Assembly (NCBI RefSeq): GCF_040807025.1 | Contig: NC_090967.1 | Coordinates: 4,524,001 to 4,588,000 of the forward strand | From: Struthio camelus | Lineage: Eukaryota > Chordata > Aves > Struthioniformes > Struthionidae | DNA length: 64,000 bases | Direction of reading: 5' to 3' | The notes under the pieces: generated by a model | Told to the model about the DNA's origin: nothing | What the model saw: only the letters and a program-made list of their open reading frames with translations | The model's database searches: none | Shown here: piece by piece, positions 28,311-40,100 of the stretch | How the letters are laid out: every line of letters starts with the position of its first letter | Numbering within the stretch: position 1 is the stretch's first letter | Position numbers and translations under genes: made by a program

Positions 28311-30639
28311 CTCCATCACCCCTAGCCCCACGTCGGACCGGGACCACCCCCAGCCCCGGTCTGGACCGCAGCCTCCCGCACCCGGGTGCTGCGGCAGCCT
28401 CGGCTCCCGCAGCGAGAGCGAGAACGGAGAAGTCGCACAATGAAGATCAAGAGGGAAACGATCAAAGGAGGCATGTGGGTGAAAGCTGGCATCCCCGTCA
28501 CCCTGGAGACGGGAAGCAAATATTTGGGCTAATAGCGCTCTCGGGGAGCGGGGCCGGGCGCTTCCCATTGTACAGCTACAATAGCAATCCCCAGCCGCCC
28601 CGCTGATGCTCTTCATGCCGGGCTTCATTAGGCAGCGCCAGCACGCAGGGGGGCTCGAGGCATCGGCAGGTTCATTAAGGGAATCGGCCATTAGCCGGCG
28701 CCGTTGGAAGGATGCTCCGCCGGAGGGATGCTCCCGGGGCCGGCGGTCCCCATGCAGGAGCATCGTGCTGCGGGAGAGGCTTCGGCGGTGCGGTCGAAGG
28801 GACGGCAGCAGGAGGCTGTCGCCCCAGTGCAAGGTGCTGCGTGTCCGCAGCAGACCCCACGCTGGCTTTTCTCTAGCAATAAATTCCCTGGCTGCAAACC
28901 GGCCCAAATCTGCTCTTTCGCTGGGAGAGCCTCCCCCGAGCCGGCCGCAGGGATGCAGCCCAGCCGAACGGCCCCGCGGCATGGGAGAGGCGAGCCGGAC
29001 GCCTGGGTCCGGACACCCCAAGCCAGGAGCAGCCCATTACTATTGCTTTTAAAGAGCAGGACGGAGCCCATCAAGGCATGGGGAGAGGTGGCAAAGGAGC
29101 TGGCAAGAGGGGGAGGATGGAAAGCAGGCGAGATGAGACAGACGAGGCAGAGAAACCAAAAGGCAGAGGAGAAATAGAAACTTCCCAAGGCGACAGCATG
29201 TCAGCTCCCAAAAGCTGTTTTATCTTTAACAAACACAAGCATCTGGTTGAACACGGCAAAGAACATAGCATTTTAAATATAAATATATATAAATACTCAT
29301 ATATACACACACACAGAGTTTTAACCTGACAGGCCATCGTAGCTAATGCCGTTAAGGTCATTGGGTTAGACACCAGCAGGGCAGCAACTGAGCCGGGCAA
29401 AGCTTTCGATTTCCAAGCGCCGGCCCAGCACCAAGGCCGGCCGCGGGGCTGCAGAGGGCAGGACCGACCCGGCCCCGCGGTTTGAAGAGACCTACGGGAA
29501 CAGATTTTTGAGCTGGCAAAGGGCCTTTCCAGTGGGACGGGGCAGGGGGCAAAGCCGCCTTGCCGAGGCCGCCGGCCGCCTCGGCGCCCTTGGAGCGACC
29601 AGAGGGGAAAAATCACTCTGCACGGACGAGGGCACCTGCTGTGACTAATTCAGCAAAGCGGCACATTCGATACACCTTTACCCCTCGCTCCCGCCGGGTC
29701 CGGGGGATGCCGGCTCCGCACCCCTGCCCCGGCCCGTGCTGGAAGGGGGGGACGTTGCCTCCGCGGCTCGGGGCTGCAATAACCCGCGGGAAGAGGAGCT
29801 CTGCTCGGCCGCGGCCGGTAACGAAGGCTCCTACTAGCCCCCGCTGGGAGCCCCGGCCGCGCTCCCGCATCCGGCCCCGCGTCCCAGCTGCTGCCTCGAC
29901 AGGGGTTTTGTCGCCGGCCGGGAGGCAGGTGCCGGAGGGGAGGAAGGACGGCGCTCGAGCCCCAAGAAAGGGCTGCAGTGTGGCGCCGGCAAATGTTTTA
30001 ATCCCCTACGCTGGTGCGGCACAGCTGCAGGCCCCCGGCCCGGCCGGCAGCACCCGCCGCCCTCCGTAACCCCCGGGCGAGCCGGGCTGGCTCTGCCCAT
30101 GCGCCCGCTTCCCTGCTCCACGCTTTAAGTCATCGGGCGCAAGCGAGGCGTCCGGCCGTCCACTGTGCTTTCAGCGCAATTAAGCTGCCATCAGCCCCGC
30201 ACGGCGTTGGGAAGCCGTCATCCCCCTCCCCAAAGCCCCCCGATGCCTGGGAAAACCCGTTTCTCCCCGCTACACCCAATGCTTTGCCCATCAAAGCACC
30301 GGCGGTGAGCCGGGAAGCAGGCAGCCCCCCCCCGTTCGCTCGCCCGGCGCGGGAGGATGCTCCGCTCGTCCTTCTCCCTCTGCCCCGCGCCAGCCCCCAA
30401 ACCGCTGGGGAAGGCTGTGCAAGGTTAATAACCGCCGGCCGGGGAAGGTGCCCCCATCAGCAGAAAAAAAAAAACCCGCTTGCGCCCAGGCGGGTGACAG
30501 GGCTCAGCACGGGGGCCCAGGAGTCCTGGCTGCGCGAGGGTCGCGTGCCGGCCCACGAGGCTTCGCCGTTGACCCCGGCGCCCCGCGGCCGAGCCGGGGG
30601 GAAGCGCGCTCGGCACACAGCCCGCGCTCGGCTTCGGCG

Positions 30640-30850
30640 AGCGTTACGTCTGATTAAATCTGCAATTAGAGACCGCGCTGCCGGGGCGCTCTGCTGTCAG
30701 CCTTGGCCTCGGCCAGCGACGTAACGGCGATAACGGGCCCTATTAGCATAAAACTCCGGCTCAGAGCCCAGCCAAGGATGAGGAGGATTAAGCAGCCGGC
30801 TTCTTCTGCTAATTAATAATCCACTCGATTAAGATTTGTCAGTCAATATG
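30640..30850. promoter_or_regulatory. Long AT-rich island
   Basis: It includes GTCTGATTAAATCTGCAATT, CCTATTAGCATAAAACTCC, GAGGATTAAGCAGCC and TGCTAATTAATAATCC followed by ACTCGATTAAGATTTGTC. This is a dense set of TAAT/ATTA cores over 200 bp and one of the better candidates for a conserved element in the region. Confidence 0.36.
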
Positions 30851-33137
30851 CCACCAGTGAGAGGACCGGCCGCAGAGGCGGCAGCACCGCTCCACTCCGG
30901 TGCAGGTCGGGTGGTACCCACGGCTTCAGCTGCATCCCCCACCATCCTCTTCCTCCTCGGCCATGGAGCTGGCACCCATGCTCCCCTCCACCCCCCAGTC
31001 ACTTACTGGGAGAAACTGGGAGAAGCAGCCCTGCCAGGCACTTGTGCCTGCAGGATGCTCCAGCCTCACCAGGTCCTGTGGGATCCCAGCGCCCCGAGGG
31101 CCGGAGGCACCAAGGGAGCAGCCAGGGTGGGTGAGGAGGATCCTGAAGCCCTGGGGTGCAGGGGCAGACCCCCCCCCAAAGCACCTGATCCTTCCTCCGA
31201 AAGCTGGGGAGTGGCGCTGAGGAAGAGCATTGTCCCCAGCCAGCCCGGTCCCCGGCAGGCAGCTTCGGCGATGCAGCGTCCCAGCTATTCAGCCAGGCTC
31301 CGCGAGAGCATTTTGCAGAGCGATAAATGCACAGATGCACAAAACCAACCCCCTCCGCAAGCCCGCGGCTTGGCTCAGGACTATCAGGCAATTAGCTAAT
31401 TGCAGCGAGAAGTGGCAGCGGGCCGCAGTGCCCGGCTGCACCACATGGGAAACAGGGCGCTCGCTGCTTAACCTACATCTGCTTCTGCCCGTGCTCCCGC
31501 AGCCGGCACGCACCTCCCGGACCTGCAACAAGAAGCAGCCGGAGCTTTTTGCGTGGGTTGTCCAGCTCCCCCAGGGGAATTTGCAGCTTCGCTGTGCCCT
31601 GCCCCAGCACGGCCGTTCCCACCAGCACAAGGGAAAAACCTTGGTGGCTGCAGGGCCGGGAGCAGCCCCTGTCCAGCCTGGGAAGCAGATGACCCCAGTG
31701 CCTCTGCCAGAGGAGCCCAGCCAGGAGCAGCACCCAGACCCAGGCACATGGGTGCAGATGCCAGCAGCTTGCTGGGACCTTTCCACCCCCAGACCTCTCA
31801 GCAGGCTCATCCCTTCCGAGAGCCTGGGTGAGCCACACAGAGCCAGCACCCGCTCGCAGGCTCCCTTTGGAGGAGCAGCGCTTACTGCCGACAGCTTCCC
31901 CAGAGCTTTAATTATCTAATGATTCTCAAGGCCCAAAGCTGCTGCTCTGCAAACAGCAAACAGAGCCAGAAGGCGCTCGCTGCAGATGCAGCAGCGAGCA
32001 CAGATGTGCCAGCACACAGCAGGGACCACCCTGCCAGGGGACCCGCCAGCCCCAGCAGGTGGATGCACACAGGCATCTCCAAAGGCACAGCAGGCCAGTT
32101 GCAAAGGGGGGGGGGGGCTCCTTACAGCAGCACTGCCCTAAATCTTTCACAACCCAAGCACAGCCCCTCCTGGGGGGCTCATCCCAGCTTCCCGCACCCA
32201 CCCCACCAGGGCAGGGGATCCTGCAGCTACAGACCTGTCACTCCAAGGGAGGAAACACAGAGGAGCACAAGCATCCCCCAGCCAGGGGACCACTAACCTG
32301 GCAGCACTCCATCTCCTGGGACCCAGCTGCAGCAACACATGTAGTTATTGGGCTCAAGTGTTAACGGCCAAACTTCCAACTGCTGCTACCGATTAGCAGT
32401 AGCAGGTGGCTCCCGGGGGCTGCGCGCTGCCTTCCCCCGACCCTCGGCGGGTGCCCCACTGGGGTGCCCGGCTGCCGTCTTCCCCACAGCATCACGCGCC
32501 GCGTGGGTCTGCCGGGGTGGCTGCCGCGGTTCGGTTGAGGATCCTGGTGAATTGTTCAGGCCTCTCTTCTCCTGGGGCCGTTCGCTGCTGGAGAGGAGAA
32601 GCGGCCGCGCTCAAAGCGACCAGGAGAGAGGGGGGATCCGAGCCGCGGCCTCACTCCGGGCCAGCCCCAAGCACGGGGTAACGGCGGTGTGCGGAAGAGA
32701 AGATGTTGCAAGACACCTTTTCATTTTATTCAAAGAAAGAGGGGAAGGAAGGGAGAGAGAAAGCAAGCGCTCGGCAGCGTGTTCGGCCCGGATGCAGTTT
32801 CTCCGCCGTCGCAGGGCCCCAGTTTTCCTTTCCCGCGGATTGGCGATGGCTGGCAAAGCGGCTGCTCCAGCAAAGCGGCTGATCTTGCTGCCCAGAGGAT
32901 CCTGTGGCCCCGAGGCAGGGAATGGAGCTGGGGAAAGGTTTCCTTCCCCCCTGCTGGCCCTGGCATGGACCGTGAGCGTGGCCTGGGAGAGCCCCGGCCC
33001 TGCGGCCTCACGCTCTGCCACGAACCCAAAACGGGGCTGGAGCCTGGCTTCGGGGTGTGAAATGGGCAGAGACCCCTGTGATGCTGGGAGAGTGGCACTG
33101 CGGTGCTGGGGGGCTCCGTGCGGGGGGCTGCGTCTCG

Positions 33138-33950
33138 CAGTGATGGGGAGACGGGACCGGCCAGCGATGGGGAGACGGGACCGACCGGTGATGGGGAGAC
33201 GGGACCAGCCGGTGATGGGGAGACGGGACCGACCGGCGATGGGGAGACGGGACCGGCCGGTGATGGGGAGACGGGACCGACCGGCGATGGGGAGATGGGA
33301 CCGACCGGTGATGGGGAGACGGGACCAGCCGGTGATGGGGAGACGGGACCGGCCAGCGATGGGGAGACGGGACCAGCCGGCGATGGGGAGACGGGACCGA
33401 CCGGCGATGGGGAGACGGGACCGGCCGGTGATGGGGAGATGGGACCGGCCAGCGATGGGGAGACGGGACCGACCGGCGATGGGGAGACGGGACTGACCAG
33501 CGATGGGGAGACGGGACCGGCCAGCGATGGGGAAACGGGACCGGCCAGCGATGGGGAGACGGGACCAGCCGGTGATGGGGAGACGGGACCGACCGGCGAT
33601 GGGGAGACGGGACCGGCCGGTGATGGGGAGACGGGACCGACCGGCGATGGGGAGACGGGACCGGCCGGCGATGGGGAGACGGGACCGACCGGTGATGGGG
33701 AGACGGGACCGGCCGGTGATGGGGAGACGGGACCAGACAGTGATGGGGAGATGGGACCGGCCGACGATGGGGAGATGGGACCGACCGGCGATGGGGAGAC
33801 GGGACCGACCGGCGATGGGGAGACGGGACCGACCGGTGATGGGGAGACGGGACCAGACAGTGATGGGGAGATGGGACTGACCAGCAATGGGGAGACGGGA
33901 CCAGCCAGTGATGGGGAGACGGGACCAGCCGGCGATGGGGAGACAGAAGC
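33138..33950. repeat. 24-bp tandem array, about 33 units
   Basis: The unit is GATGGGGAGACGGGACCGAC then CGGC, with exact 24-bp spacing. It reads as an 8-residue repeat (GDGETGPT) on the plus strand and SPSPAGPV on the minus strand. Variation is concentrated at CpG sites. The plus strand has regularly spaced GGGG and GGG runs, so G-quadruplex formation is possible. The frames are artefacts of a unit divisible by three. Confidence 0.96.
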
Positions 33951-34929
33951 ACGCAGAAGCCGGCTTTGCCAGAGGGATGATGCCATGTCCTGCTGGCGCT
34001 TCGCCGGCTCCCGTATATCGTCTCGTCCATGATCTATCAAAGTCTCTTTAGTCTCTGCACTTGTGCCGCGATGTTCTTGCCTAACGGTTTGCTGCTGATC
34101 GCTGCGAGTGGCCAAAAGGAACAGATGAGCCCGGGATGGTGATTTATGCCGGGCAGGTTGATGCAGCAACTGTTCAGGAGCGTGCCGGCAGCTGTTTCTG
34201 CTGCTCCAGCATGACGTGGGGCTGGAAGCAAATCCCCGGCCGGAGCAGGCTCCGCGGTGGCTCCAGGCGGGACGGGAGCCTCAGGCCGCGGCTGGTCTTC
34301 GGCCTCCGGGGACAGCGGTGCCTTCGCGTCGCACGCCGCAGCGGAGACGGGACGCCCCACGTCTCAGCCTCCGAGCGCGCACGCGCCGGGTTTAGCGCGC
34401 AGGGCTGAACCGGCTCCCACGCGTCGCCCGTGCCTCCGACGGGAGGGAAGGAAGGACGGCGGGAGGAAACCCTGCTGTCCGCCGCGCTCGGCGCTCGGCT
34501 GGGCCGAGCCGGTCCCCGAGCCGGCTGGGAAGCGCGGCTCTTCCCTCGCCTCTCCGGCCGTCCGCCCGGGTTGCGGCTGCAGGCGGGAGGCAGGCGGAGG
34601 GCACGCCGGCGGGGGGCTGCGGACGGGGAGGCCCCCGAGACGCCGCCGGTGGGGACGTTTCCGCCTCCCCAAGGCTCTTTCCTCTCCAGGATTACTGCTT
34701 TCCCCGCTGCCAGCTGATGAGCCGCAGCCGGAGCTGCAAGAGACGGGCGTCCTCTGCTGGAAACAGCCCTCTCGGGCCGGCGGGTGCTGGGCGCCGCGCT
34801 GGGTGCTGCCCCCGATGGGTGTCGGGGCACCGGTGCTGGGCAGAGGGGTGCGAGAGCTGCGCGGAGGCCGGGGGGGGGGGGCCTGGCTCGCTTCACAGCG
34901 ACTGTGCCAGAGCAGGATTCAATTCAAGG

Positions 34930-35000
34930 CTCTGGTTAATCCCGACTTTAATCCGCCCTAAACCCTGGCTTTAATCCATTTAATGCCACCTTTCAGAATT
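34930..35000. promoter_or_regulatory. Cluster of three TAATCC motifs
   Basis: TAATCC occurs at 34937-34942, 34949-34954 and 34972-34977, all on the plus strand, in a short AT-rich patch that ends TTTAATGCC. TAATCC is the preferred core of K50 homeodomain proteins (OTX, CRX, PITX, GSC). The island lies about 2 kb upstream of the TNFAIP8L1 first-exon candidate. Confidence 0.38.
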
Positions 35001-36089
35001 AGGCTGCTGTGCCGCGACTCCTTCCCGCAGAGCCGGGAGGAGGAAGAGGGCGAGGAAGGCCGGGGGGGAGGGAGGAGGGTGCCGAGCTGGTACCCTCGGG
35101 GCGCTGTCTCGTTCGGGCATCCCCGTCTCGCCGCAGGGCAGAGCCCGATCCGGGCGGCGAACGGCACAGGCGGAGGGAAGACGGGCGACAAGGCGGAGGA
35201 ACCCTCCTGCAGCGGCCGAGGGGCAGGTGGCAGCTCCGTGGCCGGGGCTGCGGGAGCTCGGAGGGAGCAAGAGCTGCTCGCAGGGCGATGGGCGTTTCGG
35301 GAGAGAGCCGGGTCCTCGGGGTGCTGGGACCCCCCTCACCCCCCGCAGGCCGCGGTGCCCGCAGGAGGAGGACGGGCTCCCGGCGAGGGAGCTGCGGCTC
35401 CCGGTCCGGCGCACGAGGCTGTTGCAGGTGACGCGGAGGTGAGCTACACCGTCAGTCACCTAGCAACCTGGCAGGGCTTTGACAACCGGTGCTTTGATAC
35501 TCGGGTTGGCGGAGAAGAAAGAGAGGGGAATAAAAAAAGGGGGACAAAAATAAAATAAAAGCAGGCTGGAGACAGGCGGGCAGGAGCCGCAGCGAGGGGA
35601 AGGTCCAGAGCTGCTGCTCGAGCCTGCCCCGCTCGGGGCTGCCCTCGCTGCCACCCCGCCGCCGGCTGCCTCCCGGGGTCTCGCTCCGCCGGGGCAGACG
35701 AGCCCCCTCCCTCTGCCGCTGCGGGGCCGGCTGCAGTGCGGGGGGACGCGTCCTGCCCTCCGCCGCCCCGGCCGCCCTCTGCCAGCTCGCCCCGCTCCGA
35801 AGCGTCTCGTGCTCGTCCTCCCGCCCGAGGGTCTCGGTGCGGAGGCAGCGTCCGTCCCCCGCGCGGCTCCCGCTCCCTCCTCAGCCAGCCCCGCTCCGTC
35901 CGGCGGGCTGACGGGCTTTTGGCCTGGCTGGGGGGGGGGAGGGGGCGGGTAAACCCAGCCCTGGGGCGCTGAGCTGAGCACTGCCACGCTCAGCACACCC
36001 ATGGCTGCCAGCTTCGGCCAGGCTGAGGCCAAGCTGCTGAAGAGAAAGCAGGGTAATCCTTGAGTTCAGCAGCAGCAGAGGCGGCGAAG

Positions 36090-36300
36090 GGGCTCGGCGG
36101 GACGGTGACGGCCGAGCCGGGGACCCGCCGGCTGACTCCCAGGGCGGCGGGACGGTGACGGCCGAGCCGGGGACCCACCGGCTGACTCCCAGGGCGGGGG
36201 GACGAGGCGATGGCCGAGCCGGGGACCCGCCGGCTGACTCCCAGGGCGGGGGGACGAGGCGACGGCCGAGCCGGGGACCCGCCGGCCGAGCAGCCCGAGG
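36090..36300. repeat. About 50-bp tandem repeat, four copies
   Basis: The unit begins GACGGTGACGGCCGAGCCGG and ends CCGGCTGACTCCCAGGGCGG. Copies start near 36,100, 36,150, 36,202 and 36,255. It is CpG-rich and sits just upstream of the TNFAIP8L1 promoter candidate. Confidence 0.85.
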
Positions 36301-36699
36301 GACTGGAGGGAGCCTGGGCATCTGCTGCTGCTGCTGCAGCCGCGGGGCCTGCGCCGCTTCTGCCGCTCCCGAGCAGCAGCGGCAGCAGCAGGGCCCGGGG
36401 ACAGCTGGGGCGCCCGGACGCCTGGGCCCTCCTCCCAGCCTTGGTGTCCGGGCCTTGGGGGGGGGGGGGGGATGCAGCGATAAGGATGGGAAAAGGGGGG
36501 ACAAAGCCTGGAAAGGGTGAGAGCGGGCGCCCCGTGGGAAACGCGGTAGGGACCCCCGCAGCCCCGACGGCGGGGGCCGAGGCGGCACCCACCCGAGCCC
36601 CCCCCCGACCCGGACCCCGCGCGTGGAGCGGGAGTGGGGGGGGGGGGGGGGGATGTCCCGGCCACACCGCCTTGGGGACCCCCCCCCCCCCCTCCGGCC

Positions 36700-37104
36700 G
36701 CCGCAGACCCAGCTCCCATTGGCTGCTTCGTAGCAAGCCCCGCGCTGCCATTGGCAGGCGCCGCCCGGCCGGCACCGCCCCCTGCCCCGATGTCTCCGAC
36801 TTCTGCCCCGCTCCGATACTTTGTAGCAGCCGCGGGCGGGGGGGGGGTGGGGGGAGCCGGAGGCACCGGCACCGGCACCGGCACCGGCACCGGCACCGGG
36901 CACCGGCACCGGGCACCGGCACCAGCCCGGCCCAGCCCTTCCCCTCTCTTTTCTCCCCGCCTTTGCGATCCCGCCCCCCCCTCGCCCCGTCCCGTCGCCT
37001 CTGGCCGCCCCCGGCACTGGAGGACGCCTGGCCCGGTTCGGCCCGGTTCGGCCCGGTTCGGCCCGGTTCGGCCCGCAGCGCCGCCCCCGCGGCGCAGGGC
37101 GCAG
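36700..37104 (+). promoter_or_regulatory. TNFAIP8L1: CpG-island promoter and candidate non-coding first exon of TNFAIP8L1
   Basis: Two inverted CCAAT boxes (CCCATTGGCTG near 36,715 and GCCATTGGCAGG near 36,749) are followed by GC boxes, a (GGCACC)n run, four to five GCCCGGTTCG decamers (37,026-37,075), and GGCGCAG|GTAAGGG, a good plus-strand donor with the exon end at 37,104. The next suitable acceptor for a known gene is CCCCCTGCAG|AG just before the TNFAIP8L1 ATG. I infer one non-coding exon here. The transcription start itself is not visible. Confidence 0.5.
36858..36922. repeat. (GGCACC)n hexanucleotide repeat
   Basis: About nine to ten units of GGCACC, the last few interrupted by an extra G. 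It sits between the CCAAT boxes and the candidate exon donor. Confidence 0.9.
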
Positions 37105-37115
37105 GTAAGGGCTGC

Positions 37116-37116
<1 letters not shown>

Positions 37117-37149
<33 letters not shown>
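37117..37149. repeat. (CGG)11 trinucleotide repeat
   Basis: Eleven uninterrupted CGG units followed by a run of G. It begins 12 bp after the candidate donor at 37,104, that is, at the very start of the presumed TNFAIP8L1 intron. Confidence 0.95.
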
Positions 37150-40100
37150 GGGGGGGGCTGGCGCTCCGGGTGGGCGGGCGGCGGGGGCGCTCGGAGCCCG
37201 GCTGCCAGCGCCGAGGCCCGGCCGGCCGCGCCTCCGGCCCCTCGCTCCCCGCCGGCGGCCGCGCCGGCCTGACTTCCGAGGCCGGGAGCAGCCGCTCCGG
37301 CTTCCCCCTCGGAAGGGAGAGCATCCCCGTCTCCGCATCTTTGTGTCCTTGGGGTGCAGGCTGGGGCTGGGGTCTCGGCGGCCTCAGCACCCAGGCATCT
37401 CCCCCGCGCAGGGGGTACAAGGCGGGGGGTCTTCTGGCCACCCAACCCGCCGCTCTTGCCACGAGACTTGGCCGCTTCTTTAGAGGGGCGGCGGGTGGCC
37501 CACCGCCTGGCCCTCTCCTCCTGCCCGAGTTGAGGCGGCAGCGGTCAAGCCGCTGTCCGAGAAACCAGGAGGCCCCGACCCGTCTGCGCCTGGCCGGCTG
37601 GGTGCCCCGGACGCCTGGGTCCGGGCACGGCGCGCACAGCGACGCACGTGCTGTGCCCACGCTGGGGCGTCTTCTCCTTGCCGCTCGGGAGGAGAGGAGA
37701 GGGGCTGGGGGACCTCTAAGAACCAGAGGTGCTAGGGAGGAGGAGACGGGGATGACCAAGGATTCAGAAAGCACCAAGAGGCTGAAGCTCTTTGGTGGGC
37801 TGAGCCCTGGGCTGGTGCTCGGCAGCTCCTGGCTCCGCTTTCCGGCTGGGCCTCCTGGGGGTCACGCGCGGGAGAACGGCAAACCGGCTCGGATGGAGAG
37901 GGGGGTTATTACGTTTCCCGTAAAGGGGAACCGCCACCTCTTGTCTCCTTTCCATCTCACGATAATTATGGTCGGGAGCTTTTGTTTTCGCTCTTGGGGA
38001 AGCCGAGGAGGGGTGTGAAGCGGAAAGTGGCAACTCGCGGGCTGACAACAGGATGTGTTTTTGTGCACCACACCTAACTGGCCTGCGGAGAGCATCGGCC
38101 GCGGGAAGTCGTCGAGGGCGAGAGCTCTGCGGCTCCCAGCTCCGCCGAATAAACAGCGGAGCCGGCGGCACGGCTGACGGGAGTTTCGAAAGGTGGTCTC
38201 CAGGCCTCTCTCCGGAGAGGAGGCGCGAGGGCTCCGCTCCGTCGACCTGCCCGAGGCCCCGTCCTTGCAGCTCCCGTCGCCGGGGGCAGGACTTGGCTCC
38301 GGTGCGCCGCCGGCCTGTCCCACGCGTGCTCGTTCCTTGGTGCCTAAACTCCCAGGAGCGCTCCGTTTCCCTCGCGCGTTCAAGGGCTCTGTGTTTCAAA
38401 CGACTGAACTTCTGCAACCCCCGAGATACGAATCCCCTTGGGCTGATGGGGAAACTGAGGCGGGGGGGGGGATCTCCCCAAAAGGACTGCTCGATAAGCC
38501 GATGGCAAGGCTGGGTATAAAACTTGCCTTTGCTGACTCCCGCTAGCCAAAGCTCTAGCGGCTTCAGAGCAGACGGAGAGGTTTGGGGAGGAAGGACCGG
38601 AGCCATAAAAGTTATTTATTGACTTGAAAGGTGGCGGCGGGTGGCAGGGATGGGGACCTCGCCGCGCTAGGCGCAGCAGGACCGTCCCCGTCCGCATTAG
38701 AGCTGCGGTCGGCGAAATGTTTCCTTGCTCTCCGAGCGGCTTTGTCCGGCAGCCGCAGCTCCCTCGGCAGGAAGCGTGTGATGTGCCGCTCGGCCGAGGT
38801 CCCCGGCGCTGGGAAGCAGGATGGAGCGAGGTCTGGCCTCCCTTTCGCCCTCCGCTCCCCCGTCGAAGCGCTGCCTCCTCCTGAGCCAAGGCGAAAGGAA
38901 GTCGCTGCAGGGGAGAACTGTCGATCCCGACCCGATAAGAGGAGGAGGAAACAGAAGGCGAGACACACGCTCCAAAATAGCTCCGCTCGCCCTCCTCCCC
39001 GCGGCGCGGCCGGGCCGGCCGGCTGCAAGCTGGGATGCTCCGGCTCCTGCGGCGCGGGAAGGGCGATCCCGCGAGGTTCCCGCCGCAGCTCGGCCCTCTC
39101 CCCTCTTCCCAGACGCGAGCAGGGGGAACGTCCAGGGCCTCGCAGCGGGCCCGGTATCCTCTCCATCAGCAGACGACGCCGGGCCGCGCTCTCCTCCTCC
39201 GGGCTGCCTGCCGACAGCCCCCGTTCCCACCAAGCGGGATGCTGGGGGCCGCCACGGGAGCCCCCCGGAGCGGCCGGCCCCCTTCCCTGCGCAGGGGCCT
39301 CGGAGCTGCCGGGGCAGAGCACCGGTCCCAGGCTTTGGTTCAGCTCCGCGTGGGATTTTTTTCTTTTTTTTAAATTTGGACCGAGTCGGATAGTCAGCAG
39401 GCCCGGCAGGCTTATCGGCGGCGCTGGCTTCGTTACGAAGGAGAAACCCTACCGGCTGTTTCGGGCGGCTTCTGGTTTCCACCCCGCTGCGTGGGCTGGC
39501 TGCCTGCGCGCCTGGGTGCGGCGAGGGGCTGGCAGGGCCGGCAGCCGTGCAATGAGTTGGCAAGGCCTCATCCCTACCAGCTCTTCGCTCCGGGCTGTCA
39601 CGGCTCCGTTAAATCCCGCCGGCGGCAGCCAGCCCAAAGCGCCCGGCGCTCGCGGGGCAGGGGGGGTGCGCGGCGGAGGAGAGCCGACGTCGCGGGGCTG
39701 GTACAGGCGCTCGTTCCCGGAGCGTTTCTGCCTATCGAGGTGCCCGAACGCAGCCCCGCTGCGGTAACCCAACCCAGCAGCAGGGTTTAATTAATTAATA
39801 CTTATTGGCTAGTGGGGCACACGGCGCTGCAAAGCGATCCTGGAGGGGGAGAGCCAGGGACGGAGGGCAGAGGAGCGGTCTCAGCCTCGGATGGCGCTCT
39901 CGAGCCGAGCCGCGCGTCTCCCTGCGGCTTTGGCGGCGGGGGGGAACTCGTTGCAGCGCGGGATGGAGCCGGGCGAAACGCGGGGGCTTGAGGGGTTGCG
40001 TTAACCCGGCCGTAACGAGGAGGAGGAGGAGGAGGCGGCGGTGGAGGCGCCAAGCCGTTCCCCTCGCGCTGCGCGCTTGCTGTGCGCTGGCCCATACATT

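Larger units (their letters stand above)
15905..36690. other. Non-coding intergenic region between divergent SEMA6B and TNFAIP8L1
   Basis: About 21 kb with no coding exon that I can support. Frames are short or are spread equally over both strands, as expected from GC-rich DNA. It contains tandem arrays at 17.6-18.57, 19.44-19.94, 25.99-26.77 and 33.14-33.95 kb, CA-rich DNA at 23.9 kb, SINE-like words, and AT-rich islands listed separately. Smaller low-GC patches are also seen near 16.59, 19.19, 20.82, 25.06, 25.21, 27.28, 28.44, 29.2 and 29.64 kb. Confidence 0.55.

Noticed and set aside
31230-32364. Possible gene at 31.2-32.4 kb (frames of about 100-230 codons)
   Set aside because: Frames overlap on both strands, peptides match nothing I know, and no consistent splice sites link them.
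33103-34169. GDGETGPT and SPSPAGPV repeat proteins at 33 kb
   Set aside because: The 24-bp unit is divisible by three, so opposite strands give equally regular peptides. There is no start context, splice site or family match.
35990-38018. Open frames of about 600 codons on both strands at 36-38 kb
   Set aside because: They overlap each other on opposite strands in a CpG island with simple repeats. Composition is Pro/Gly/Arg/Ala only, and no domain is visible.
38510-38625. TATA-like GGTATAAAAC and CATAAAAG near 38.5-38.6 kb as core promoters
   Set aside because: Single words without downstream exon, donor or CpG support.
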